From positions 1 through 64,000 of the forward strand of contig JAJEAR010000055.1 in NCBI GenBank assembly GCA_022822665.1: a DNA stretch of 64,000 nucleotides. Reading direction: 5' to 3'. Under the pieces are notes generated by a model. The model saw only the letters and a program-made list of their open reading frames with translations. It was not told where the DNA came from and ran no database searches. Below, piece by piece: positions 29,358 through 37,754 of this stretch (its first letter is position 1; every line of letters begins with the position of its first letter). The DNA comes from Alphaproteobacteria bacterium. Lineage in GTDB: Bacteria; Pseudomonadota; Alphaproteobacteria; Thalassobaculales; Thalassobaculaceae. The position numbers and the translations under genes are program-made.

Positions 29358-30223
29358 AGGCTCTTCCGGAACAGGGTGCCGGTAATCCCGCGCGGCATCA
29401 GGCGAAGCAGGATGATCGCGGTAACCAGCAGCGCCACCTCACCGATGGTCGGCCCGGTCAGGAAGGCCACGATCCCGTTCACACCGCCAAGCAGAACCGA
29501 CGCCGTGGCGGTGCCGGCAAGGATCGCCATGCCTCCCGAGATCACGGTGATGAAGGCCTTGGCGATGTAGACCGCGCCGATGGTCGGCAGGATGCCGGTG
29601 ATCGGCGCCAGCAGTCCGCCGGCAAGCCCGGTCACCGCGGCGCCCAGGCCAAAGGTGATCATGTAGATGCGCGAAGTCGAAACGCCGAGGGCTGACGACA
29701 TCTCGGCATTCTGCATGGTGCCCCTGGCCACCAGTCCGAGCGTCGTCAGCTTGAGTGTCGCATAGACGGCGACCAGCAGCAGCACGGTCACCACGATCAG
29801 GAACATCTCGTAGCCGGACGAGGTGTAGGCGCCGATGGTGATCACGCCGAGCGGCGGAGAAATCGTGGTGGCGGTCGAGGCGCCGAATATGGACGTCACC
29901 AGGCCGATGAAAAGCAGCGACAGGCCCCAGGTCGCGAGCAGGGTGTCGATCATCCGGCCGTACAGCCAGCGGATCAGCAGACGCTCGACCACGACGCCGA
30001 TGACGCCCACCACCAGTGGTGCCAGGACCAGCATGGCGATCCAGATGTTTACCCCGTTGTTGGTGGCGATCACGACCGTGTAGCCACCAAGCATCAGGAA
30101 CTCGCCGTGGGCAAGGTTGATCACCCGCATCATTCCGAAAATGATCGCGAGGCCGAGGCTGATCAGTGCGAGGTTGGCGATCCCGTAGAGGATCTGCAGT
30201 GCCAGTGATACGACGAGATCCAA
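29354..30223 (-). CDS. livH: ABC transporter permease (LivH-like)
   Basis: This 289-residue permease of the LivH family starts with LVVSLALQILYGIANLALIS and has the signature NLAHGEFLMLGGYTVV near residue 38 and AVTGLAGGLLAPITGI near 200. About eight membrane segments are predicted by eye. It is the first membrane gene after the binding protein (54-base gap) and overlaps livM by 4 bases. Confidence 0.92.
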   Translation of the reverse strand: MDLVVSLALQILYGIANLALISLGLAIIFGMMRVINLAHGEFLMLGGYTVVIATNNGVNIWIAMLVLAPLVVGVIGVVVERLLIRWLYGRMIDTLLATWGLSLLFIGLVTSIFGASTATTISPPLGVITIGAYTSSGYEMFLIVVTVLLLVAVYATLKLTTLGLVARGTMQNAEMSSALGVSTSRIYMITFGLGAAVTGLAGGLLAPITGILPTIGAVYIAKAFITVISGGMAILAGTATASVLLGGVNGIVAFLTGPTIGEVALLVTAIILLRLMPRGITGTLFRKSL

Positions 30224-30277
30224 GGCGTCGATCTCCGGAAGGAAACCGGGGCCGTTGCCGGCCCCGGTCGGGAAAAC

Positions 30278-31528
30278 TCAGATATCGATGCCCGCGGCCT
30301 TCAGGCCGTTCTCGAACTTGAAGGTAGACTGGTTCGGGTCCGCGACCAAATCGCAGACAAGCAGCGTATCGGTCGGGGGCTGGTTCTCGTATGTCTCGAG
30401 GATCTGGAACGACTGGTCTTTCAGTTCGGCCAGGTACACGTTCTGGTTGGCGTGGTTGGTCTTCGGTTCGATCTGCACCCGTCCGGACGGACCGTCGTAG
30501 TACACGCCGCTTCGCAGCGCCTCGATGACCGCCATGCGTTCGGTGCTGCCGGCCTGCCTGACCGCTTCGGCCCAGATATAGGCGCCTTCGTAGGCCCGGG
30601 CCGCCAGTTCGTTCAGCGCCGGGGCGTCGTCGCCGAGCCGGTCACGGAACCGCTGCACGAACGCCTTGTTGGTCGCGTTGTCGACTTCCTCGAAGTAGGA
30701 ATAGGCGCAGATCATTCCGTTGCCTTCCTCGGCCGAGATCAGCTTGTGTTCGTTGCCGACGCCGAAGGTCGTGGACGCGATCGGAATCGACGCATTCATG
30801 CCGGCCGCCGCGTACTGGCGGTAGAACGAGACATGAGCGCCGCCGACCAGGGCCGACATGACCATGTCCGGCTGGGCCTGCTGGATCTTCTTGATGGTCG
30901 GTCCGAAATTGGTGACGTCCAGCGGGAAGAACTCGGTCGCAACTGGATCGCCGCCATTGTCCCGGACGTATTTCTGCACCCATTGCGCGGTGATCTGTCC
31001 GTAGTTGTAGTCGGCCGCGATGATGTAGACCTTCTTGCCCCACTTGTTCATCGTGTAGGGAACCAGTTTCTCGACCGTCTGTGCCGGTGTCGAGCCGGTG
31101 CAGAAATTGTTGATGTCGCAGACACCGCCCTCGTACAGGACGTTGTAGAAGTACAGCACCTGGAACCGGCTGAAGGTCGGCCTGATCGCCTCGCGGCTTG
31201 CGGAGGTAATGCCGGCGTGGACCACGTCGGCCCTGTCGCCTGCCGCGGCCTGGGTGGCGAACTGGGTGTAGAGCTGGATGCTCGACTGCGGATCATAGAC
31301 CTTCAGGTCGATCGGCCGTCCGAGCAGGCCGCCGGCGTCGTTGATTTCGTCCACCGCCATCCGCGTTGTCTCGACCATCGGCTTGCCGTAGATGTCGAGG
31401 CCGTTCGACTGATCGAGTATCGATACGAACTTGATCCCGTCGGCCGCCATGGCCCGGCCGATGATGGCCGGACTGGCGAGCGCGGCGGCCGAGGCCGAGG
31501 CAAGGAACTGTCTGCGTTTGAGTTGCAT
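30278..31528 (-). CDS. Periplasmic substrate-binding protein of an amide/urea/amino-acid ABC transporter
   Basis: This 416-residue type-1 periplasmic binding protein (Peripla_BP_5/6) captures the ligand and delivers it to LivHM. The N-terminus MQLKRRQFLASASAAALAS is a Tat-like signal (RRQFLA) with cleavage likely after AMA near residue 28. The domain follows, with GLDIYGKPMVETTRMAVDEI, YFYNVLYEGG and AAADYNYGQ-like segments resembling AmiC/FmdD/UrtA-type proteins that bind short amides or urea. The amidase encoded in the same operon supports an amide ligand. The ligand itself is inferred. Confidence 0.9.
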   Translation of the reverse strand: MQLKRRQFLASASAAALASPAIIGRAMAADGIKFVSILDQSNGLDIYGKPMVETTRMAVDEINDAGGLLGRPIDLKVYDPQSSIQLYTQFATQAAAGDRADVVHAGITSASREAIRPTFSRFQVLYFYNVLYEGGVCDINNFCTGSTPAQTVEKLVPYTMNKWGKKVYIIAADYNYGQITAQWVQKYVRDNGGDPVATEFFPLDVTNFGPTIKKIQQAQPDMVMSALVGGAHVSFYRQYAAAGMNASIPIASTTFGVGNEHKLISAEEGNGMICAYSYFEEVDNATNKAFVQRFRDRLGDDAPALNELAARAYEGAYIWAEAVRQAGSTERMAVIEALRSGVYYDGPSGRVQIEPKTNHANQNVYLAELKDQSFQILETYENQPPTDTLLVCDLVADPNQSTFKFENGLKAAGIDI

Positions 31529-31572
31529 GGCGCATCCCCTCCGTTACTGATTGCGTGGCGGGCCGCTGCCCG

Positions 31573-33165
31573 TCATTTCTCCGGTTCGTCGGTGGTGTCG
31601 GTGTCGTCTTCCAGGCCACGGGTGATGCCGCTCACACCGTCGCCGATGTTGACACCGACCTCTTCGCCGAGGCGCTTCACCGCCGGCAGTTGCAGGGCGA
31701 GATTGAGCACGCCGTCCACGACGTCGTTGACACCGGACCTGCCCTCCGGCGATCCGCCGCCGCCGCCGCCCATCCCGGTAATGTGATTGACGCGGATCGA
31801 CTCGATCTTCTCGGTCGGCTTCATCACCCGCTCGACCACGCCGGGCAGGGCCTCGATGCGTGCGCGGTTCAGCTTGTATCGCAGCAATTCGTCACTTTGC
31901 GCGTTCTCGGAATCGACCAGGGCCGCCGTGCCTTCGGCCCTGGCGATCATTTCCTCCTTTTCGGCCCTGGCGCGTTCCAGCATCGCCCTGGCCTCGGCCT
32001 CGGCCATTGCAACGACGGTGCCCGTTTCCGACCGGACCCTCGTGTCGTCCACTTCGGCCTGTTCCTCGGCCCGGATCACCGCCAGGCGCCGGTCGCGCAT
32101 TGCCACCGCGGTTTCACGGGCGGTGTGGACGTCTTCCTCGGCCGTGGCTTCCTCGGCCTTCGCGGCCTGGGCTTCCGCCTGGGCCCGGGCTTCCTCGATC
32201 TGCTTTGCGGCGAGCTTCACCGCGTTGTCGACCCGTTTCGTCGCGACGTTGAGTTCGCTGTCCAGCTGCTGCTGTCGCACCGTGCGGTCGCGCGCGATTT
32301 CAGCCATGCGGACCTCGCGCTCGCGTTCGAGCCGGGCGGTATCGCGACGCTGCTCGCTGGCGGCCTGCTCCTCGGCGACGACTGCCTGGCTGCGCGCCTG
32401 GGCGGTCTCGATCTCCCGGTGCTGGTCGATCGTCGCCTTTTCCTCTTCCTGGCTGAGCAGGAGCTTGCGCTTGGTCGCGTCGAGTTCGCTCTGGCGAACG
32501 GAAACCTCGGCATCCGCCTCGATCGCGGCACGCTCCTTCCTGTTGACCGCGATGATTTCCGACAGCCGCCGCATGCCCAGCGCGTTGAACGCGTTGTTCT
32601 CGTCCAGCGCGTGGAACGGGGTCTGGTCCAGGCGGGTCAGCGAGACCGATTCCAGCAGCAGTCCGTTCTGCGCCAGGTTGGATGCCAGGATTTCGCTGAC
32701 CTCGGCGCTGAACCGGGCCCGGTTGTCCTGGAGTTCATCCATGGTGTAGCCGGCCGCGACCGAGAGCATGGCGTCGACCAGCTTGCCCTCGAGCGTATCG
32801 GCAAGATCGGAAGCCCGGAAGGTCTTGCCGGCCAGCGCCTGGGCCGCCGTCGCCACACCGTCCCTGGTGGCCTCGACACGGACATAGAACTCTGCGCCGA
32901 TATCGACCCGCAGGCGATCGGAGGTGATCATCGACTTCGGACCCAGGCGCTCGATCTCGAGCTTGGAGGTCCGCATGTTGATTTCCGACACCTTGTGCAG
33001 GAAAGGCAGCGCCAGGCAGCCCCCATCGAGAATGACCCGCTGCCCGCCGGCACCGGTCCGGATCAGCGCCACCTCCCGCGTTGCCTTGCGGAAGTACCGG
33101 TTGAGAAACAGGATGACCAGCACGGCGACGATCAGGACGACGACGATGGTGACAAACCATGTCAT
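31573..33165 (-). CDS. Flotillin-family membrane protein (YqiK-like)
   Basis: At 530 residues it has one N-terminal membrane segment (TWFVTIVVVLIVAVLVILFL), then a Band-7/SPFH domain (about 40-190) with VRVEATRDGVATAAQALAGK, a long Ala/Glu-rich coiled coil (about 215-420) and a glycine run near 455. Flotillins organise membrane microdomains. ATG 33165 has CAGGAGGTC just upstream; the in-frame ATG at 33198 is less well placed. No NfeD-like partner, often found beside flotillins, is present here. It is 44 bases upstream of the binding-protein gene on the same strand and could share its transcript, though a functional link is not evident. Confidence 0.92.
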   Translation of the reverse strand: MTWFVTIVVVLIVAVLVILFLNRYFRKATREVALIRTGAGGQRVILDGGCLALPFLHKVSEINMRTSKLEIERLGPKSMITSDRLRVDIGAEFYVRVEATRDGVATAAQALAGKTFRASDLADTLEGKLVDAMLSVAAGYTMDELQDNRARFSAEVSEILASNLAQNGLLLESVSLTRLDQTPFHALDENNAFNALGMRRLSEIIAVNRKERAAIEADAEVSVRQSELDATKRKLLLSQEEEKATIDQHREIETAQARSQAVVAEEQAASEQRRDTARLEREREVRMAEIARDRTVRQQQLDSELNVATKRVDNAVKLAAKQIEEARAQAEAQAAKAEEATAEEDVHTARETAVAMRDRRLAVIRAEEQAEVDDTRVRSETGTVVAMAEAEARAMLERARAEKEEMIARAEGTAALVDSENAQSDELLRYKLNRARIEALPGVVERVMKPTEKIESIRVNHITGMGGGGGGSPEGRSGVNDVVDGVLNLALQLPAVKRLGEEVGVNIGDGVSGITRGLEDDTDTTDEPEK

Positions 33166-33688
33166 GACGCGGACCTCCTGGCGGGACGGTCCGGCCAACG
33201 CAGCGCCTGACCGCTGAACATGAGGGTTGCGATGGATGCCCGGTTCCGGATTTCACGGATACAGGCGACCATCGTTCGACCATGGGACGCATCATGGCGT
33301 GCGTCAAGGACAACCGGCCCGTACCGGGACGGTGGCGGCAGCCATGTTCCGCCGCAGGCGTACCCGATGTCGCGCCCCTCATCCGGGGCGCGGGCGGTTC
33401 CCGGGGACGGCGCCGGTCAGGTGCTGGTCCGGGCCATCGCGGGGCATTCCCGCGGTCCGCTTCAGGCACGCCGGCGCGGTCGATGAACCCGACCGGCTGC
33501 AGGCCGCCAGGGGAGCGGCCGGCTCTTCCTGGCCTGAGAGATCGCCGGCCCGTCCTGCATCCTTGTCGGAGCCGCACCAGCCCCGCGGTCAGCCGCTCGA
33601 CGCTTTCCGGTACACCGGATGTCTCTCGCCCATGGTGGACAAAAAACCTTTGTTAATACCGGTTTTATGATCATCAACGAGAACCCGG
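33166..33688. other. Intergenic region between flotillin and AbiEi genes
   Basis: I see no gene, RNA or long repeat in these 520 bases. The overlapping frames have shadow composition. Just before the AbiEi gene, AAAACC (33643-33648) and GGTTTT (33661-33666) form a 6-base inverted pair near an AT-rich patch with TATGAT (33665-33670), a plausible promoter and AbiEi-binding area. Evidence is weak. Confidence 0.4.
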
Positions 33689-34327
33689 ATGCGCATTGCT
33701 GAAGCCATCAAGACGCTCGTGGACTGGGACCGACGCGGGCGAGCCGTGTTCACCTTCTCCGATTTGCGAGTGATGTTCCCGGACGATTCCGCGAAGGCCC
33801 TCTCGGAAAGCCTCGCCCGCCTGACGCGGGCCGGCCTGCTCGAGCGGGTCGGCAAGGGCCTCTACTTCTACCCCTTGTCGCGGCGCAGCCACGGGTCCCT
33901 GCTCGAGGAGATAGCCGCTGCGATGCGCGCCGGCGAATACAACTACACCAGCCTGGAATGCGCCCTCTCGGAGTGGGGCGTCATTTCCCAGGTCCCCATG
34001 CAGTACCTGACCGTGATGACGACAGGGCGCAAGGGCGTGTTCAGGACCCCCTACGGCACCATCGAGTTTACCCACACAAAGCGCTCCGCCGCTGACATTG
34101 TCCGAAACACGGTCCTCGCGGACCCGCCGCGCCTTCGACGGGCCACGGCACCGGCCGCATACCGCGATCTGAAGCGCGTCGGCCGCAACCTGCACCTCGT
34201 CGATATCGAGGAACTGCGGGAATACCTGGACATGCAGGATCCCGATGTCGCCCGGCAGTTCCAGCGCGAAGCCAGGTACCTGGAGACATTGGAGCCTTCC
34301 TGGGCATCGCAGGACGTTTCGCCATGA
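33689..34327 (+). CDS. AbiEi-family antitoxin of a type IV toxin-antitoxin system
   Basis: At 212 residues the N-terminal winged helix (about 10-65; FTFSDLRVMFPDD and ARLTRAGLLERVGKGLYFY) precedes the AbiEi antitoxin domain with YNYTSLECALSEWGVIS and GVFRTPYGTIEFTHTKR. AbiEi represses its own promoter and neutralises the nucleotidyltransferase toxin AbiEii without direct contact. The stop overlaps an ATG (ATGA at 34324), where AbiEii should start, but only a 21-codon stub follows. It is therefore an orphan antitoxin. Confidence 0.9.
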   Translation: MRIAEAIKTLVDWDRRGRAVFTFSDLRVMFPDDSAKALSESLARLTRAGLLERVGKGLYFYPLSRRSHGSLLEEIAAAMRAGEYNYTSLECALSEWGVISQVPMQYLTVMTTGRKGVFRTPYGTIEFTHTKRSAADIVRNTVLADPPRLRRATAPAAYRDLKRVGRNLHLVDIEELREYLDMQDPDVARQFQREARYLETLEPSWASQDVSP

Positions 34328-34389
34328 ATGACCGGTTTTCGTTCAGGAACCTGGCCGACAGTCGTGCACCCGGGATCCTGCGGGGATAG
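34324..34389 (+). pseudogene. Truncated AbiEii toxin stub
   Basis: A 21-codon ORF starts at the ATGA overlap with AbiEi and begins MNDRFSFRNLADS, ending at TAG 34387-34389. In AbiE operons the toxin starts exactly here, and similar MNDRF starts are known. Nothing resembling the nucleotidyltransferase core follows; a convergent TPR gene ends 41 bases further on. I read it as what remains after deletion of the toxin. Confidence 0.6.
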
Positions 34390-34430
34390 ATCGCCGGGCT
34401 TGCGCCGACGCTGATGCCGGCCGCCCCGCG

Positions 34431-35042
34431 TCAGGAACCGCCGTCTTTCTCGCCACCCACGGGCGCCTGCCGTTCCAGGTCGTCACGGACCCTGGCCTGC
34501 CCCTCCTCAAGGATGCCGCGAACCTGTTCCGCCTCGGGTCCGGAGACAAGCCCGATGCTCTGCAGCGCCAGCCCGAAGGCCTCGGCGGCCTCTTCGAGCT
34601 GCCCCTGGCGGTGATGGAGATCGGCCAGGTTGCCGAGAGTGCGGGCAACGTTGATGTCGTCGGGTCCCAGCAGAGCCGTCCACAGCCCGATCACGCGGAC
34701 GTAGAGCTGCTCGGCTGCCACGAGATGACCGTTGGTCTCCAGCACGATCGCGAGGTTGTTGAGCACGGCTGTCCGTTCCTCGCTCTCCGGTTCCGTTTTT
34801 TCCACCGCGCGTTCAAGCAGTTCCTGCGCCTGGTAGGGACGGCGGGCCTCGTAGGCATAGGCTGCCGCCTCGACCAGGCCCCGCCAGTCCTCTTCGGTTT
34901 CCGCGCCCTCCCGGGTTCCCGTTTCCCGGTCGTCGGCGTTCGCGGCACCGAACGCCAGGAGACCGATCACCGCCAGCAGGAGCAGGGAGTACAGAAACCC
35001 GCCGCGGCGGGGGTGTGCCTGAAGGATCGGGATCGTGATCAC
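34431..35042 (-). CDS. TPR-repeat protein with N-terminal membrane anchor
   Basis: This 203-residue protein has one N-terminal hydrophobic segment (GGFLYSLLLLAVIGLLAFGA, about 13-32), so it is membrane-anchored or exported. It is followed by tetratricopeptide repeats (AAAYAYEARRPYQAQELLER, LNNLAIVLETNGHLVAAEQL, LGNLADLHHRQGQLEEAAEA), spanning about 50-170. GTG 35042 is preceded by GAGAGGAAA; the longer frame upstream overlaps the cytochrome gene. It follows sorB by 34 bases on the same strand and may assist or sense the sulfite dehydrogenase system. Its function is otherwise unknown. Confidence 0.75.
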   Translation of the reverse strand: MITIPILQAHPRRGGFLYSLLLLAVIGLLAFGAANADDRETGTREGAETEEDWRGLVEAAAYAYEARRPYQAQELLERAVEKTEPESEERTAVLNNLAIVLETNGHLVAAEQLYVRVIGLWTALLGPDDINVARTLGNLADLHHRQGQLEEAAEAFGLALQSIGLVSGPEAEQVRGILEEGQARVRDDLERQAPVGGEKDGGS

Positions 35043-35076
35043 GGCCGTTTCCTCTCGCTGTCCGCAACCCGCCCGG

Positions 35077-35397
35077 CTACTGTCCGGCGGTCCGCGCTCC
35101 AAGCCGGTCGGGGCCGTAGAACCGTGCGAGGTAGTCGAGGATCAGGATTTCCTCGTCCGGTTCGAGTTCCGGCATTTCCTGTTCCTCGACCATGTAGTCG
35201 ATGACCTCGGACCAGACGTCCCGCGCAAGGCCCTGCTGGGTCACCAGTCGCAGCGAATGGCAGGAACCGCACAGCGCCTCGACATCGTCCCGTCCGGCTC
35301 CCGCGGGCAGCACCTCGTCTTCGGCCGCTGCCGTGCCGGACCAGGTGAGCAGGGCTGCACCCAGTGCCAGCACCGGCAGGTTGCACCGCGCGATCAC
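35077..35397 (-). CDS. sorB: Mono-heme cytochrome c subunit of sulfite dehydrogenase
   Basis: This 106-residue periplasmic c-type cytochrome has a signal peptide (LPVLALGAALLTWSGTAAA), the heme motif CGSCH near residue 43 and a methionine ligand candidate in EEQEMPELEP near 73. It would take electrons from the SorA molybdenum centre to cytochrome c or the oxidase. GTG 35397 overlaps the sorA stop (GTGA), fixing the start. It is short for a cytochrome c but in the range of SorB proteins. Confidence 0.83.
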   Translation of the reverse strand: MIARCNLPVLALGAALLTWSGTAAAEDEVLPAGAGRDDVEALCGSCHSLRLVTQQGLARDVWSEVIDYMVEEQEMPELEPDEEILILDYLARFYGPDRLGARTAGQ

Positions 35398-36695
35398 GTC
35401 ACCCGGACCGAGATCCTGTGCATCGCGTTGTTGAGGTAGCCTTTCGGATTCCACGCGATGGCGAAGGGTTGGCTGCGTCCCTCGGTATCGGTCGCACGGG
35501 CCCAGACCTCGTAGTAGCCGTGCTGTGGAAATGTGACCGTCGCCGACCATCTCTGCCACGCGTAGGGGTTGACCGGTGCCGCAAGCTCGGCCTGCTGCCA
35601 GGTCGCTCCGAAGTCGATCGACACGTCGACCCGGGCCACCTCGTGGTCCCCGGCCCAGCCGTGACCGGCAACCTCGAGCGAGCGTCCCGCGATCTCCATA
35701 CCGGTCTCGGGCGTGGTGATCAACGACTTGACCGGCATGGAATGGATGATCTGCATGGCGCTCTTCGGCACCTTCTCGCCGGGTGCCACCGGGTAGTCCG
35801 GAACCCGGTAGGAACTTCCCGTCATCTTGGCGCCGTCGTGGACCACGTCACGAAGCCAGATGCGCTTCAGCCACTTCTGTGAACACGATCCCGGCCAGCC
35901 CGGTATGACCAGTCGCAACGGCGCGCCGTTCATCGCATGCAGCGGGCCACCGTTCATGCCGAACGCGATCAGGTTGTTCGGGTCCATCGCCTTTTCGATC
36001 GGCACACCACGCGAAATCGGCAGCTTGTCGGACCCCGACAGGTGGGTGTCCGCCCCCTCGTGGGCGGTGTAGACCACGCCGTTTCCCAGTCCCGCGGCTT
36101 CCAGCACGTCGCGCAGTCGCACACCGGTCCACTCCGCACAGCCGACGGCGCCCAGGGTCCACTGGTTGCCGCGCGCGGGCGGATCGAAGAAGGCGCGTCC
36201 ATTGCCGCCGCACTCGATGGTGAGCCGGCGGGTGACGACCTCGAACCGGGAACGGAGATCCTCGATCGAGAGCGTGAGCGGCGTGTTGACCAGGCCATCG
36301 ACGGTGAGTGACCAGGTGGCCGCGTCCATGTCGTCGGGCAGCAGGCCGTTGTTGCGGATGAAGTGACGCGAGGTCGGCGTGACCTCGTCGTCCAGCAGGT
36401 GCGGTGGTGTCTCCGCGTTCACCGGCCGGTCGTTCAGGATCGTCAGGCCGTCCTTGCCGGCGATGGCGGTCGGGCTGGCGGCGAGGGCCTCGGGAATGAA
36501 ACCCGACGGCATCGACCGGTGAAACGGGATGGCGGCTCCGACCAGCGCTCCCATGGTTGCAAGACCGGCGCCCTTCAGGAAACCACGTCGATCACCGTGG
36601 CTCCTGCGCCCGAACACCAGCCAGTCGGCACGCTCCGGATCCCTGGCATAGAGATCGAACAGGCCGGCCTCACGGTTCCTGTCTCTGGTTGTCAT
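35394..36695 (-). CDS. sorA: Sulfite dehydrogenase/oxidase, molybdopterin subunit
   Basis: This 433-residue protein of the sulfite oxidase family oxidises sulfite to sulfate in the periplasm. A Tat signal DRRGFLKGAGLATMGALVG lies near residue 40. The molybdopterin domain carries the cysteine Mo ligand in LTIECGGNGRAFFDPPARG (near 165) and PGWPGSCSQKWLKRIWLRD. The C-terminal Ig-like dimerisation domain includes VARVDVSIDFGATWQQA. ATG 36695 has GGGAGG upstream at 7-base spacing. The adjacent cytochrome makes a SorAB-type enzyme likelier than YedY-type. Confidence 0.88.
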   Translation of the reverse strand: MTTRDRNREAGLFDLYARDPERADWLVFGRRSHGDRRGFLKGAGLATMGALVGAAIPFHRSMPSGFIPEALAASPTAIAGKDGLTILNDRPVNAETPPHLLDDEVTPTSRHFIRNNGLLPDDMDAATWSLTVDGLVNTPLTLSIEDLRSRFEVVTRRLTIECGGNGRAFFDPPARGNQWTLGAVGCAEWTGVRLRDVLEAAGLGNGVVYTAHEGADTHLSGSDKLPISRGVPIEKAMDPNNLIAFGMNGGPLHAMNGAPLRLVIPGWPGSCSQKWLKRIWLRDVVHDGAKMTGSSYRVPDYPVAPGEKVPKSAMQIIHSMPVKSLITTPETGMEIAGRSLEVAGHGWAGDHEVARVDVSIDFGATWQQAELAAPVNPYAWQRWSATVTFPQHGYYEVWARATDTEGRSQPFAIAWNPKGYLNNAMHRISVRVT

Positions 36696-36842
36696 GACTG
36701 ACCTCCCGTGCAGTTCTTCACCGCAACGGTAGATCAGACCCGCCGGAACACACAAGAAGCCGGCGGCGCCCGGGGGCGGGAAGTTCAGCGGGCCATCGGC
36801 AATCAGCGCCGCCGTGTTACCGGCGGCGCACCGGGCGGGCCT

Positions 36843-37730
36843 TCAGGCGGCCTCGGCTTCGATCGTCGGTCCTTCGCCGGCGACGGTGGTCCTGCGCATG
36901 TCGCGAACCTCGCCAGTGTCGCGGAACCGCCGCACGCGGTGCATGCACTGCCGGTTGTCCCACATCACCAGGTCGCCGACCCGCCACTCGTGCACGTAGC
37001 GGAACTCCGGCTGGGTGGCGTGCTCGATAAGGTCGCGGATGAAGTCACGGGCCTCGGGCACCGGCCAGCCGACGATGGTGCCGATATGGGACGACAGGTA
37101 GATCGACTTGCGCCCGGTGAGCCGGTTGGTCCGGACCAGCGCATGGCGCACGGGCTCGAAGGTTGCGCGCTCCTCCTCGCTGAAGTCCGCGAACCCCATC
37201 ACGCCGCGCGAGAAGATCAGCGAATGCTCGGTCACCAGGTCCGCGATCTCATCGCGGGTTTCCTGGTCCAGCGCCTCGTAGGCGGCGGGCATGAAGGCGT
37301 ACTCGGTGTTCCCGCCGGTACTGGGTTTCGACCGGCACGACAGGATCGAGAACTTGGACGGTGTGGAGCGGAACGAACTGTCGGAGTGCCAGAGCCGGTT
37401 GCCGAGGTTGAACATGCGTCGGCGGTCGTTGCGATCGAGCATCTGTCCGTGCTTGTCCAGGTTGCTCACGTCCGCCATCTCGAGCCGCAACCGGCGCTGT
37501 TCGGGCTTGACCACGTTCGACCCGATCGCAAGCTCGAGTTCTCCGAAGTTGCGGGTAAACGCCACCTGCTGGTCGTCGGACAGGTCCTGGTCGTGGAAGA
37601 TCAGGACGCCCAGCCGGTCCATGGCCTCGTGGATCTCCCGGGCCTGTTCGGGGTCAAGCGGCCGGCGCAGGTCGAGGCCAGAGACCTCACCGACAAAATG
37701 CGGGTGGACTTGCCTGATGGTGATCGACAT
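36843..37730 (-). CDS. TauD/TfdA-family Fe(II)/2-oxoglutarate dioxygenase
   Basis: A 295-residue alpha-ketoglutarate dioxygenase. The iron ligands are H and D of LWHSDSSF (about 113-116) and the distal histidine in NRQCMHRVRRF (about 260), and the 2-oxoglutarate arginine is in DMRRTTVAG (about 278). Members hydroxylate taurine, sulfonates or aryloxyacids, releasing the acid group. The sulfite dehydrogenase genes 150 bases downstream would dispose of sulfite if the substrate is a sulfonate, but this is inference. It is last in the series PhyH, CoA-transferase, TauD. Confidence 0.9.
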   Translation of the reverse strand: MSITIRQVHPHFVGEVSGLDLRRPLDPEQAREIHEAMDRLGVLIFHDQDLSDDQQVAFTRNFGELELAIGSNVVKPEQRRLRLEMADVSNLDKHGQMLDRNDRRRMFNLGNRLWHSDSSFRSTPSKFSILSCRSKPSTGGNTEYAFMPAAYEALDQETRDEIADLVTEHSLIFSRGVMGFADFSEEERATFEPVRHALVRTNRLTGRKSIYLSSHIGTIVGWPVPEARDFIRDLIEHATQPEFRYVHEWRVGDLVMWDNRQCMHRVRRFRDTGEVRDMRRTTVAGEGPTIEAEAA

Positions 37731-37754
37731 TGCTTCCTCCGTGGCGGCCGTTCC

